From an uncultured Spartobacteria bacterium (GTDB taxonomy: Bacteria > Verrucomicrobiota > Verrucomicrobiia > Chthoniobacterales > Chthoniobacteraceae): a stretch of DNA of 46,973 nucleotides. The translations under genes and the position numbers were made by a program. The DNA lies in assembly GCA_903882875.1 (NCBI GenBank), contig CAIRYQ010000058.1:1-46973 (forward strand), in the 5' to 3' direction. Each line of letters opens with the position of its first letter. Position 1 is the first letter of the stretch. The notes below the pieces were generated by a model. That model saw only the letters and a list, made by a program, of their open reading frames with translations, was not told the origin of the DNA and made no database searches. Below are positions 29,654 to 38,331 of this stretch, one piece after another.

Positions 29654-29664
29654 GCTGCTTGAAC
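29615..29664. promoter_or_regulatory. Candidate AbiEi operator repeats
   Basis: GCTTGAAC occurs at 29615-29622 and 29657-29664, 42 bp apart. GCATGC occurs at 29627-29632 and 29650-29655. The order is GCTTGAAC, GCATGC, spacer, GCATGC, GCTTGAAC. Paired repeats at the 5' end of an AbiEi gene fit its known autoregulation. No convincing -10/-35 pair was found. Confidence 0.45.
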
Positions 29665-29763
29665 AGCGAGCTTTAGTTAAAATGGTGCTTGATTTGCAAA
29701 TCGAAAAGCAGGCACGAGTCCATCACTCGTGATTCGGATCGCCTGTGACGTATTCTGCGATCT

Positions 29764-29785
29764 GCGCCCGGACGGGCGCTTTTTT
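29764..29785 (+). terminator. Rho-independent terminator, rightward
   Basis: GCGCCC (29764-29769) pairs with GGGCGC (29774-29779) around a GGAC loop, followed by six T (29780-29785). It ends a rightward transcript of at most about 110-150 nt starting after the divergent abiE region, although no gene is present there. A small RNA is possible. Confidence 0.65.
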
Positions 29786-29858
29786 CCGCCGTCTGGCAAC
29801 TACTGCTGAGAGACACGATCTCATGAACAGCAGTTAGACGACCAATCCAAACCAACCG

Positions 29859-29895
29859 AAAAAAGGACTGCCGACCTAGTAAATCGGCAGTCCTT
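29859..29895 (-). terminator. Strong hairpin, leftward terminator
   Basis: AAGGACTGCCGA (29863-29874) pairs perfectly over 12 bp with TCGGCAGTCCTT (29884-29895). On the minus strand it runs into six T (29859-29864). Read leftward it is a good intrinsic terminator; read rightward it is only an RNA hairpin in the leader of the next gene. No leftward gene lies between it and 31254. Confidence 0.7.
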
Positions 29896-29938
29896 GAAGC
29901 TTTCGAGTCAGGACATAGCCCGACCACACACTGGCAGT

Positions 29939-29965
29939 CTTGATTCCGAGGGCGCTGGAATCAAG
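29939..29965 (+). promoter_or_regulatory. Hairpin overlapping the ribosome binding site
   Basis: CTTGATTCC (29939-29947) pairs with GGAATCAAG (29957-29965) around a 9-base loop. The Shine-Dalgarno AAGGA (29963-29967) begins in its 3' arm, just before the ATG at 29970. Folding would block initiation. Alternatively it is a DNA operator for an autoregulator. Confidence 0.6.
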
Positions 29966-29969
29966 GAAA

Positions 29970-31139
29970 ATGTCAAATTTTTCTAACCGGTGGGGTCTGC
30001 CCTCATCCTGGCAGGAATACACCATTCAACGTTGCCGTGACTCGCGCTACGGCAGCGGCGCACCGTGCCGTGCCCGCCTTGAGGGGTGGATACGGAACGT
30101 GGCCGCGCGCTCTCCGATTTGGGGCGATGTCGATCTTGCGGCGTTCTGCCGGATCACGGGCTATTCGCGCGAACATGCGACCCGCGAGCTTGCCAGCATT
30201 CGGCGCGACCACCCGGAACTTGCCTTTGAAACGAAGCTCCGGTGCAAGAGGAGACGGCAACCGAAACGATGGGGCGTGATTGTGGCCGAGCGCCGGAAAC
30301 TGTGTTTCGACGGGCGTTCGCTTTTCTATGATATTCGTGGCAGACGCCTGCACAATTACACGACGCTGGGAAGGGACGGGGAAAAGATCGTTCCGACGGT
30401 GAATCCGCCCGAGGCCGCGCGAAGACCGCGCGGGCGTCCGCGCCAGCATCCTGCGGTGATGGATGCTTTGCTGAAGGAATGGCACAAGCTCACGGGTGCG
30501 AGGGATGTTCCTGTTGAACGCAGCCGTGCGGACAGTGTTTGCGTCAATGGTTCTGACACGGCCAGCGTCTCCAAATCAGACAATTCCTCTGACAGTAATT
30601 CCGAACTCTGTGACGGCCCTTATATCAGAAAGGATTCCTTCGGAATACAGCAGAAAGATCCATACGGCGCGCGGCGCTTTGTGGCGCAGTTGCGCGACGG
30701 GAGGAAGGCAGACGGGCGCGCAAATGCCCGAAGTCGCCTCGCCAGAAAGGCGTTCAGCCTCCTCACGCGGCTCCGGGAATGCCACTACGACAACTGCAAG
30801 GTTCGTTTCGTCAGTCGCACGGCCTACCGCTACGCCCTTCGGGCCTTACAGGACGGACACGACCAAGCCCACATCGTCGGCTGCTACGAGGCCGCTCTTT
30901 TCGTCTGCCACGGCTTTGCCGTGGACCGCGGTGCCCACATCGGCAAAGTCGTGTATTTCAATCCTTCTTCGACCGTCAGCAAAGCGCGCAAGCTCCTCGC
31001 CAAGGATGGACTGAGCCGCACCGAACGGGTGAGCAAGTGGTATGGCAGCAATCCACGACGGGCGGAAATCCCACCCCCGCCATTTTTGAGCATCGAAGAA
31101 ATCCGTGCGCAGATTCTGGCCACCTTTCCGCGCGACTGA
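29970..31139 (+). CDS. DNA-binding protein, possible replication initiator or regulator of the element
   Basis: The ATG at 29970 was chosen for its Shine-Dalgarno AAGGA. The 389-residue product is very basic. A helix-turn-helix-like segment lies at about residues 54-85 (VDLAAFCRITGYSREHATRELA), followed by an Arg/Lys cluster (KLRCKRRRQPKRW), an AT-hook-like RRPRGRPRQ near 150 and a Ser-rich linker. The C-terminal domain is unrecognised. I recognise no family. Its location next to the mobilisation genes and the structured leader would fit an element-encoded replication or control protein, but that is inference. Confidence 0.7.
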   Translation: MSNFSNRWGLPSSWQEYTIQRCRDSRYGSGAPCRARLEGWIRNVAARSPIWGDVDLAAFCRITGYSREHATRELASIRRDHPELAFETKLRCKRRRQPKRWGVIVAERRKLCFDGRSLFYDIRGRRLHNYTTLGRDGEKIVPTVNPPEAARRPRGRPRQHPAVMDALLKEWHKLTGARDVPVERSRADSVCVNGSDTASVSKSDNSSDSNSELCDGPYIRKDSFGIQQKDPYGARRFVAQLRDGRKADGRANARSRLARKAFSLLTRLRECHYDNCKVRFVSRTAYRYALRALQDGHDQAHIVGCYEAALFVCHGFAVDRGAHIGKVVYFNPSSTVSKARKLLAKDGLSRTERVSKWYGSNPRRAEIPPPPFLSIEEIRAQILATFPRD

Positions 31140-31175
31140 TGAGCGCATTGAGCGTGCGTGTGGAGCTATTCCCGC

Positions 31176-31197
31176 CTTCGTGATGCGAAGTGTTTTT
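31176..31197 (+). terminator. Weak intrinsic terminator
   Basis: CTTCG (31176-31180) and CGAAG (31186-31190) form a 5-bp hairpin with loop TGATG, then TG and five T (31193-31197). It is 37 bases after the stop of the DNA-binding protein gene. Confidence 0.45.
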
Positions 31198-31253
31198 CTT
31201 CACGCGTGTGGGCGGCGGGTGCCGAGAGCATCCTCACCCGCTTCGTCCGATTT

Positions 31254-31655
31254 TCACCGACCGGACTCGCGCCCCGACGATTCCTCGCTGACCTCCTCGA
31301 TCTCGATCTTCTCGATGAAAACCGCCTCGTTGGCAGCGAGTGCCGTATAACGCGCAGGTGCTGGCCTGATCCAGTCCACCGCAAGCTTCTGCAGGGCAAT
31401 GCCGAGTTCGCGGAAATTCCTGCCGATGATGCGGAGATCGTGGGTGGCGAAGGAAACGGCGAGGATATCGCGGCCTCCCTCGCGTTTCATGCTGGCGAAT
31501 GTCAGATGGGTGTAAGGAAAAATGAAAGATCGCTCGTCGCTCAATTCCACGCGGAGACATTGCGCCTGCGCGTCCTTGTTCCAGCAGGTGAGCTGCTTTT
31601 GCTCGCCATCGGCACTGGCAGGCGTGCGGGCTTCGCTTTGCGTGGCCTTAATCAT
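31254..31655 (-). CDS. Hypothetical protein coupled to the relaxase
   Basis: The 133-residue product starts MIKATQSEARTPASADGEQK. The conserved-looking core is RSFIFPYTHLTFASMKREG, then LAVSFATHDLRIIGRNFREL and IALQKLAVDWI, ending with an acidic tail EKIEIEEVSEES. Alternating strands and helices suggest a small folded alpha/beta domain. The ATG overlaps the end of the relaxase gene by 8 bases, so it is translated with it and probably belongs to DNA processing. I do not recognise the family. Confidence 0.75.
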   Translation of the reverse strand: MIKATQSEARTPASADGEQKQLTCWNKDAQAQCLRVELSDERSFIFPYTHLTFASMKREGGRDILAVSFATHDLRIIGRNFRELGIALQKLAVDWIRPAPARYTALAANEAVFIEKIEIEEVSEESSGRESGR

Positions 31656-34464
31656 TCGCTGTGATTTTTTGACGCGCAGGTGCCAGTCGTCGGGACGCAA
31701 TCCAGGACGCAATCCGTGACCGAAGCGCGACGGCGAAGTGTCGCAACCGTGTCAGACTGCGGAAGCGGTGTTGCCGCAAGGCCGCACGTGGCAGCCGTCC
31801 GAGGCCTGCCAGATCGAGGGCCAGCGCGCGATTGCCCAATCGCGCGACATTTTCGCGAAGCTGTTCCTTGTCACTCGTGAAAATGCGGATGCCCTTTCGT
31901 CCGCGCGAGATGGAGACATACCACTGCTTCGCGTCAGTCGCCGCCTTCACGGTCGAATCAGAGAACAGAACGCAATCCACGGTCTTTCCTTGCGAGGCGT
32001 ACGACGTGACCGCGTAGCCGCGCCCGAATTGCCGGTAGTCGCTCGGCACAATGCGGCCGTCATCCAGCGCGATTTCGCCATTGGTGCGGACGGCGCGCAC
32101 GGTGACAAGTTCGCCATTCGCCAGACGCCTGCCATCGGCGGTGGTGGCGTTTGCCTTGAGTTGCAGGCGGTCGCCAGCGGCGAGCGTCAGTTCCCGCTTT
32201 CGGCAGACGGTCACGCGATCCAGATGCTTCGCCGCAATGCAGCCGACTTTGTGATCGGTTTCGACAATCACCCCATTCTTGCCGACCCCGAGGAACCGGG
32301 CCGTTTCACCCCGCCGAAAGCCAGCCGCATCCCGGTTCATCACGAGCACTGAGTCTCCGTCATAAAAGCGTTGGTCGCGCTTCTGCGCATCCGTCAGGTC
32401 GATTCGTTCCAGCGCGACCATCGTCTGCTCCGCAGACGAAATCAAGTTTTCCGATTTCAGTGCCTGCCTCACCACATCGTTCACCTTGTGAATTTCCGAC
32501 CAAGTTTGCGCGACGACGACCGTGGATTGGCCTTGCCGCGTTAGTAGCAGATAGTCGGCAGTCAGCCGCTCCTGCTGCTGACTAAGGCTGCATTCGACGA
32601 TTGCGCCGCTTCGCCCAAGGCGATCAAACGACGCGGCAACATCTCCCCTCGCCGCTTCTTCGACGGCCTTCTTATATTGCTCGATGAATTGCCGCTCCAC
32701 CGGCGTCCGCGCTTTCGATGGATCTTGCCGGCGGATTTCCGTCAACTCCGCTGCGGAAAGGCCGGAATACATTTCAATCGCGCGCAACGCATCGGATGCT
32801 TCCACCGCACCATGCTGCCGGGTGTCACCGGAGAGGATGACGCGACCACCGTTCGCCTTCACAAAATTGAAAAGCTGAAGCATCTGTTTCGCGCCGAGCT
32901 GGCCCGCCTCATCAACGATTATCACCGCACCCGGCTCCATCGTTTGCCGCGTCAGAAACTCGCTCACGGTCTGCGCGCCTTCAAAACCGTCGCGGGTCAA
33001 ATCCATCACCTGCTGACGCTGCGGCGCGATGACGCGGACCTTCCTTCCCGCATGTTGCAACCCCGAACCGACCTCGCGCAAGGTGTAGCTTTTTCCGGTG
33101 CCAGCGCCGCCGCGAAACAGTGTCACGAAATCATGCGAGCTGAGAATTCGTGCCACCGCCTGACGTTGATCCTGGTCGAGCGACGGACTGCCCGGCGTGC
33201 AATCAGCACTTAGCGCATCATGACTCTTGATGCCGTCCTTTGCCATTTCCACGATGATCCACTCACGCTGCAAAACGTCGCGTGTGGTGACTTGGCGCGG
33301 ATTGTCCGCGTCACGAATATATCCGGCAACGGCGGTGGCCGCGTGGACTTCGGCAAGGTCGAGATTTTCACCGCGAGCGTGCTCTAATGCGTGACGCCAG
33401 ACTTCGTGCTCATGCGCGACGGACTTGCGATCGAACAAATGATCCTCAGCCCATCTCACCGCTGCCTTGGCGATTCCGACACGCTGCCCGGAGCGTTCGG
33501 GCTTCGCGCCGACGATCAATGCGGCGACTTCATTTCGCGCCCGGTCTGACATCTGCCCCGCCCAGAGCGTGCGGAGTTGATCCATCGCCACGTTCTTGAT
33601 TTTGCGGGTGCGTTCATCACGGGCGATGTTCGAGCGAATGTCATCGACGTTGCCCGTAGCCTTTTCCGGTTCGCGCGCCAGCAACTCACGAGTTCTTTCA
33701 TCAATCTCCGCGTGGCGTTTGGAAAACAGTTCGCAGAGCCGCTGTGAAACTCCGCGGATTTCAAAATCGCCGCGCGCGTGGTTCTCGATTCCATATCCCC
33801 AGCGGCGGAGTTCCCGCGTCAGCTCGTGGTAATAGACGTTTTCCACATATTTCCGTGCGAGCAGCATTTCGTGATTTTGCAGAGCCTTCCATCGTCTCTC
33901 GACAGGATCGAAGGTCGCATTGAAGAGAATGCAATGGCTGTGCAGGTGCGGATCGAGGGCGCGCGAAGTATCGTGCCGGAAAACTGCGCCCACGACATTG
34001 CCGGAGGGACGATCTGAACACGCTCCCCCACTCCGCACGCGCGTTTCGGCGAATCGTTCCAGTTCCTTCATCGCTATTTTGACCGCGCGTTGATGAGCCT
34101 TGATGATGCGGTGATCGCCGCCAATCAGCGCGACGACGGACACGGACTTGGGCGGAGAAATTGTAAAATCATAAAAAACGCGGCGGTTGGCGACCTCCTG
34201 CTCATTGCCAGTTCCATCCTCTGCGCGCCGGGTTGTCTTACGCCTTTGCGTCAAAAGCTCATTGGTCTGAGGATGGAGATTGTCGCAGAGCCGGAGGAAG
34301 GCGGCTTGTTGCACGTCCCCAATCAGACCGAGCATTTCAGCACCTCGCCCGAACCATTGGCCGGAAACTCGTTCGCCCTCGGTGTAATAATCGCCGACGC
34401 AAAGGTGCTCCTCAAAATACGTTTTCGCGTTGGCGAGATTGTATTGGGTCTTCGGAGTGAGCAC
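31648..34464 (-). CDS. MobF-family conjugative relaxase-helicase (TraI/TrwC-like)
   Basis: The 938-residue protein nicks oriT and unwinds the strand for transfer. The TrwC relaxase domain has the N-terminal catalytic tyrosine pair (Tyr26, Tyr27 in GDYYTEGE) and the metal-binding three-histidine motif HLHSH (His173, 175, 177). The RecD-like helicase has Walker A GGAGTGKS (452-459), Walker B IIVDEAGQLG and the MobF hallmark SGDTRQHGAVEASDALRAIE. The C-terminal YAVTSYASQGKT is motif V. Translation starts at a GTG (34464). It is shorter than F TraI because the extra C-terminal domain is missing. It is divergent from the TraK-like gene across a candidate oriT. Confidence 0.95.
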   Translation of the reverse strand: MLTPKTQYNLANAKTYFEEHLCVGDYYTEGERVSGQWFGRGAEMLGLIGDVQQAAFLRLCDNLHPQTNELLTQRRKTTRRAEDGTGNEQEVANRRVFYDFTISPPKSVSVVALIGGDHRIIKAHQRAVKIAMKELERFAETRVRSGGACSDRPSGNVVGAVFRHDTSRALDPHLHSHCILFNATFDPVERRWKALQNHEMLLARKYVENVYYHELTRELRRWGYGIENHARGDFEIRGVSQRLCELFSKRHAEIDERTRELLAREPEKATGNVDDIRSNIARDERTRKIKNVAMDQLRTLWAGQMSDRARNEVAALIVGAKPERSGQRVGIAKAAVRWAEDHLFDRKSVAHEHEVWRHALEHARGENLDLAEVHAATAVAGYIRDADNPRQVTTRDVLQREWIIVEMAKDGIKSHDALSADCTPGSPSLDQDQRQAVARILSSHDFVTLFRGGAGTGKSYTLREVGSGLQHAGRKVRVIAPQRQQVMDLTRDGFEGAQTVSEFLTRQTMEPGAVIIVDEAGQLGAKQMLQLFNFVKANGGRVILSGDTRQHGAVEASDALRAIEMYSGLSAAELTEIRRQDPSKARTPVERQFIEQYKKAVEEAARGDVAASFDRLGRSGAIVECSLSQQQERLTADYLLLTRQGQSTVVVAQTWSEIHKVNDVVRQALKSENLISSAEQTMVALERIDLTDAQKRDQRFYDGDSVLVMNRDAAGFRRGETARFLGVGKNGVIVETDHKVGCIAAKHLDRVTVCRKRELTLAAGDRLQLKANATTADGRRLANGELVTVRAVRTNGEIALDDGRIVPSDYRQFGRGYAVTSYASQGKTVDCVLFSDSTVKAATDAKQWYVSISRGRKGIRIFTSDKEQLRENVARLGNRALALDLAGLGRLPRAALRQHRFRSLTRLRHFAVALRSRIASWIASRRLAPARQKITAND

Positions 34465-34692
34465 CGCGCGGTTCTAACGGGAACCCGCATTCAAGTTGCG
34501 CTGGAACGAGCGCAATGAACCCCGCTGCCCTGTGTATTCGGGGTGCATGATTTTTAAGAACGGACGCCTGACCCCTAACCGGAGTTAGGCGCTTTTTGTA
34601 ATGAGACCATCCGATTCACGACCGAAAATCCAGGCACGATGCGCCGTATCCGTGGCGCAAATGCATCAGCACATTGCCGCACGTTTCGACCG
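34465..34692. other. Relaxase upstream region, candidate oriT
   Basis: This 228-bp gap separates the leftward relaxase gene from the rightward transfer genes. It contains an inverted repeat TTGCGCT/AGCGCAA (34496-34502 and 34509-34515, loop GGAACG) and a second one, ACCCCG/CGGGGT (34519-34524 and 34539-34544). Inverted repeats beside a MobF relaxase gene and a TraK-like gene are where an oriT would be expected. No nic sequence could be assigned. Confidence 0.5.
34565..34597 (+). terminator. Intrinsic terminator, rightward
   Basis: CGCCTGAC (34565-34572) pairs with GTTAGGCG (34584-34591), including one G-T pair, followed by C and five T (34593-34597). It would end a short rightward transcript before the transfer operon at 34693. 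Confidence 0.55.
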
Positions 34693-35133
34693 ATGAGCGA
34701 CAGCATCGAACAACTCGCCAATCAGCGGCTCTTCGATGCGGCTGTCAGGAATTTCGAGCGGAAGCTGCCCGCGAGATTCCGGGCGCTCATGCCCTACAAA
34801 GACGGCATCGCTGGCTTGCGCGCAAAGAACGCCTCGTTCCGCACCATCGCGCAAATCCTGAAGCAGACAGGTGTGAGCGTGTCGCACGACACTGTTGCGC
34901 GTTTTTGCCATGCCGTCATCGAGCAGACGCAACCACGTCAGAAAAGCCGACCGAAAGCCGCCAGCGCAGTGACCGAGGCAAGACGCACGCAGACGCAAGC
35001 CCCGCAGGCGAGTGATGCAAACGACAAACCCGGTGTCAGCGCGGTGTTGCAGCAGCGCCGCAATACCGACGCAACCACCGGCGCATCCGGCAAATCGCGC
35101 GGACCTCGAATCGCCGACCCCAAAAACGTTTGA
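34693..35133 (+). CDS. TraK-like oriT accessory protein
   Basis: The 146-residue product starts MSDSIEQLANQRLFDAAV. Residues about 30-75 form a likely helix-turn-helix: ALMPYKDGIAGLRAKNASFR then TIAQILKQTGVSVSHDTVARF. The rest is a basic, Gln/Thr-rich tail. Position (divergent from the relaxase and just before TraL- and TraM-like genes) matches the oriT-binding TraK of IncP plasmids. The sequence link to TraK is not proven here; the order is the main argument. The ATG at 34693 fits better than 34639, whose extra residues are Arg/His-rich and unstructured. Confidence 0.7.
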   Translation: MSDSIEQLANQRLFDAAVRNFERKLPARFRALMPYKDGIAGLRAKNASFRTIAQILKQTGVSVSHDTVARFCHAVIEQTQPRQKSRPKAASAVTEARRTQTQAPQASDANDKPGVSAVLQQRRNTDATTGASGKSRGPRIADPKNV

Positions 35134-35164
35134 GCAACGCCGAAATCCCAACCTCAGCATATCC

Positions 35165-35935
35165 ATGAAACGACAACTAAACATCATCCTCAACGGCAAG
35201 GGAGGCGTCGGGAAGAGCTTCTTCGCGACGAACCTTGTCCAATACCTCAAAGACCGGCAGATCGAGCATCGCGCCATCGACACGGACAACGAGAACTCCA
35301 CGTTGAAACGATTCCATCGTGAGGCGGAGTTCATCAACATCGGCAACGTGCAGGAAATCGACCTGCTCTTTTCGAGTCTGGAGCAAAGCCCTCTCGTTGT
35401 CGTGGATTGTCGTGCGGCCTCGACGGACATCTTCCTCGACTACTTTGCGGAAGTCCGGGCGTTCGAGATTCTGGAAATGCTCGATGCCTCGCTCACGGTC
35501 ATTTCCCCGGTGAATCACGAGGCGGACAGCGTGGAGCAGGTGAAGATCATCGCGGGCAGCCTGAATGATCGCAGCCGCTATTTAATCGTCAGGAATCAGG
35601 CGCACAGCGAGCAGTTCAGGATTTTTGAGCACAGCAACACGCGGAGCCGCATTATTGACGAACTGGCCGGGCGCGAGATCGTGATGCCAAAGCTCTACGA
35701 CTGGCTCGTCACCGCGCTAAACGAGACCAATCTCACCATCACGGAAGCCATCAAGAACTCCGGGTTCTCGCTCGTGGATCGGCAGCGATTGAAAAACTGG
35801 CAGGCAAACTTTAACGGGCAAATCGATACCGCGCGTGACTTGCTCCTGCCAGACGGTGAGTCCGGCAAAGGCGCGACGCGAACGAAGAAAGGCAAAGCTC
35901 AACCGGCCGGCGAGCCAGCGACTCCCTCCGCATGA
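35165..35935 (+). CDS. ParA/TraL-like ATPase
   Basis: The 256-residue protein has a deviant Walker A NGKGGVGKS (residues 10-18, with Lys12 as signature lysine) and the IDTDNENSTLKRF switch. The following VVVDCRAAS corresponds to Walker B. This start, MKRQLNIILNGKGGVGKSFF, resembles TraL of IncP plasmids, a MinD/ParA-type ATPase found beside TraK and TraM. The last 35 residues are a Lys/Pro-rich tail. The TraM-like gene begins inside its stop codon (ATGA). It may position or load the transfer complex. Confidence 0.82.
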   Translation: MKRQLNIILNGKGGVGKSFFATNLVQYLKDRQIEHRAIDTDNENSTLKRFHREAEFINIGNVQEIDLLFSSLEQSPLVVVDCRAASTDIFLDYFAEVRAFEILEMLDASLTVISPVNHEADSVEQVKIIAGSLNDRSRYLIVRNQAHSEQFRIFEHSNTRSRIIDELAGREIVMPKLYDWLVTALNETNLTITEAIKNSGFSLVDRQRLKNWQANFNGQIDTARDLLLPDGESGKGATRTKKGKAQPAGEPATPSA

Positions 35936-36294
35936 AAGGCGAGCCGCGCGAGATGATGCTTCGGACTGCAGTGCTCGAATGGCAGAAGAAATACGGGGTG
36001 CAGGACGGCGATCCGCTCCTTGCCTCGCTGGAGCTTTTCCAAATCCATCTGGCAAATCTGCAAACGGGAGATGCCTCCGGCAGCGGCCTTTCGTTCCAAG
36101 AGTTTCGTGAATCCTTCGAGGTGCTCGACCTACGCAGCAAATTTTTCGCGAAGCACGCTGCCGACTTGATCGAAGCTCTGCGACAGGTGCCGAATATCCG
36201 GCAGCATCTCCGCTCGTATCACGCCGTTGCCTTCGTCGTGACAGCGGCTGCGGCCCTCGCAGCAGGCGTCCTCATCGGCAGGTATCTGCTTTGA
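35932..36294 (+). CDS. TraM-like small membrane protein
   Basis: The 120-residue product has an acidic-to-neutral N-terminal region (TAVLEWQKKYGVQDGDPLLASLELFQ), a central helical part and one C-terminal membrane helix (AVAFVVTAAAALAAGVLIGRYLL). Size, single C-terminal helix and position after a TraL-like gene fit IncP TraM. Overlap with the preceding gene is 4 bases, and the coupling-protein gene starts 4 bases later, so all are one operon. Confidence 0.72.
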   Translation: MKGEPREMMLRTAVLEWQKKYGVQDGDPLLASLELFQIHLANLQTGDASGSGLSFQEFRESFEVLDLRSKFFAKHAADLIEALRQVPNIRQHLRSYHAVAFVVTAAAALAAGVLIGRYLL

Positions 36295-36298
36295 ATCC

Positions 36299-37783
36299 AT
36301 GAGCATCTTTGGCGTCTTACTTGCGGCAGTTTCGACCGTCCTCGCCGCTTACTTCTACCGGATGTCTGACGCTCCCAGCGCATGGGGAATGTCGGTCGCA
36401 TTCGGTGCGCTCGGCGCTTACGCCCTCACGATTCGACGGCAGCCCAGCCTGCCGAAACGACGATTTGTAGTTCGCATGAAAGGCTTGGCGTGGACCCGTG
36501 AAGACTTCTGCCGTGGCTGGCTCATCACGGGGGACACGGGCTCAGGAAAGACCCGTTCCGGCATCACGCCGCTTCTCCACCAGATTTTCCAAAACGAACC
36601 GGGCTGGGGTGGAGTCTGCATTGATGACAAGGGACTCTATTGGGAAACGCTTTCGGAAATGGCCCGATACTTCAACCGGGAGAAGGACTTGATCCTTCTC
36701 CAGGTCAAACCGGATTACGCACCCGCGGGTTGGAAGCCGCTTCATACATTCAATCTGACATCCGACCGCAGCATTCCTTACAGCACTTACGCCAAATTCG
36801 TCGTCGATACTGCGACAAGTCTCGGACAGCAGGGCGACAAGGGCTTCTTCAAGAATCAGGCACAGACCCACATCGCGAAGGCGCTGGAAACACTCTACGA
36901 AATCCGCGCCGACGTGACGCTGGAGAACGCCTACCATCTGCTTTCGGACGAGAAAGACATGGAGGAGGCGATGCAAGACCTCGCGGATTTGTATCCCACG
37001 GAACGCCGTCGCGAACTAGCGGAGCATTTTCGCAACCGCTTTCTCAGTCAGCCGCCCGAGCAGCTCGGCGGCGTGCGGGAGACCATCGCCAACTATCTCC
37101 AGCATTTCCTCACGCCCGATCTGGGGCAGGTTTTCTGCTCCGCCGAGAACACGTTCGATTTCGGCGACATCGATCGTGGAAAAATCATCTGCGTTTCGAT
37201 GCCGCAGAAATTCCAAGCCGAGCGCCGCTACGTGAACACCTTTTTGAAGATGCTTTTCTACACGCACGTTCTGCGTCGGTTCGACAAACCCAAGGAAGAG
37301 CGACGTGATGCGAATTTGCTCATTCTATGGGCCGACGAGGCGCAGCGCTTCGTGACCGCGAGCGAAGATGGAATGAGTGATTACAACTGCGTGGACGTGA
37401 TTCGCGAGGCGCACGCGACGGTAGTCGCCGCCGCGCAGTCCTCCACTTCGTTCGTTCCGCCTCTTGGCCGCGACAAGGCGCGTGTGCTTACCCTGAATTT
37501 GCGCAATCGGATGATCTTCAAAGCCGCCGACGAGGAAGGTGCCGTCGAGAGCGCGGATTTTCTCGGAAAGAAAAAGTTTGTCAGGCGGACGTGGGGATTT
37601 TCGCACGGTCGCACGACAAGCAACTACAGCGAACAGGAGGAGCACAAGATCAAGCCCTACGTGCTCCGCAGCCTGCCCAAACACCACTGCATCCTGATTC
37701 ACGCGGAACGCGGTTTCAAACGCGCGCTGCTACCGCCCATCGAGCCAGACGGAAAAGTGTGCTCATGGTTCAAGAAATGGTGA
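36299..37783 (+). CDS. Type IV coupling protein (VirD4/TraG-like ATPase)
   Basis: The 494-residue protein brings the relaxase-DNA complex to the secretion channel. Two short hydrophobic N-terminal segments (VLLAAVSTVLAAYFY, MSVAFGALGAYAL) anchor it in the inner membrane. Walker A is GDTGSGKT (78-85), Walker B is LLILWADEAQRF, and a motif resembling the RecA-like core of VirD4 is TVVAAAQSSTSFVPPLG. It is somewhat short for VirD4 because the all-alpha domain is compact. It overlaps the following gene. Confidence 0.92.
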   Translation: MSIFGVLLAAVSTVLAAYFYRMSDAPSAWGMSVAFGALGAYALTIRRQPSLPKRRFVVRMKGLAWTREDFCRGWLITGDTGSGKTRSGITPLLHQIFQNEPGWGGVCIDDKGLYWETLSEMARYFNREKDLILLQVKPDYAPAGWKPLHTFNLTSDRSIPYSTYAKFVVDTATSLGQQGDKGFFKNQAQTHIAKALETLYEIRADVTLENAYHLLSDEKDMEEAMQDLADLYPTERRRELAEHFRNRFLSQPPEQLGGVRETIANYLQHFLTPDLGQVFCSAENTFDFGDIDRGKIICVSMPQKFQAERRYVNTFLKMLFYTHVLRRFDKPKEERRDANLLILWADEAQRFVTASEDGMSDYNCVDVIREAHATVVAAAQSSTSFVPPLGRDKARVLTLNLRNRMIFKAADEEGAVESADFLGKKKFVRRTWGFSHGRTTSNYSEQEEHKIKPYVLRSLPKHHCILIHAERGFKRALLPPIEPDGKVCSWFKKW

Positions 37784-38331
37784 CGACGATGCCCGACGAC
37801 GCACCCATCATCCGCTTTCCGAGCGAGGAAGAGCAGCAGGCCGTGCTGAATGAGTTTACACGCGAAATGCGGCGCGCAAAAGAACGGCGGGAATCGGTTG
37901 CACCGGAAAAGCTCAACGAAGCATTGGAGACGATTACCGATTATCTCAAAACGGGCTGGAGCACCGGCGGCGGGCGGCGTCTTCGCCAATTCGTTTGGTC
38001 GCTTTGGAATGGCCATCACCTCATCAATCTTTTTGACCTCAGCTCCGGCCTAGATGGCAGGCTCACCGATGCGGTGATTGTCGTTTTCAACGCGGCGATG
38101 GTGGACGCATTGAGCGAAAAACAAAAGCGGCGCGTGCTGAAGGAATCGGGAGAATTTGCCCGTTGGGAACAGGCGCGTGCGGATACTCCCGAAGACGAAG
38201 AAGTCTTGTACCCGCCATTTCCGATGAGCACCGAGGGACTTCGCCGAGTGGCGCATTCCGCCGAACGGAGCGACAGGCGCATCGAGCAACAGGGCCGCGC
38301 CGAGCAGGGCCGCGAGGCGAGCGATGAGTGA
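37765..38331 (+). CDS. Hypothetical protein downstream of the coupling protein
   Basis: The product is up to 188 residues, starting MVQEMVTTMPDDAP (ATG at 37777 is an alternative). It is mostly helical and charged: EEEQQAVLNEFTREMRRAKERR, then LNEALETITDYLKTGW, then a segment rich in aromatic residues (LRQFVWSLWNGHHLINLFDL). No membrane helix or known domain is recognised. It overlaps the coupling-protein gene and so is probably transfer-related; a substrate adaptor or entry-exclusion role would be a guess. Confidence 0.72.
   Translation: MVQEMVTTMPDDAPIIRFPSEEEQQAVLNEFTREMRRAKERRESVAPEKLNEALETITDYLKTGWSTGGGRRLRQFVWSLWNGHHLINLFDLSSGLDGRLTDAVIVVFNAAMVDALSEKQKRRVLKESGEFARWEQARADTPEDEEVLYPPFPMSTEGLRRVAHSAERSDRRIEQQGRAEQGREASDE

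Noticed and set aside
29673-29927. An 84-codon leftward frame between abiE and the DNA-binding protein
   Set aside because: It crosses two terminator hairpins and resembles no protein.
27630-29970. An integrase gene next to the attachment scar
   Set aside because: No tyrosine or serine recombinase motif is seen on either strand; it is presumed to be at the far end.
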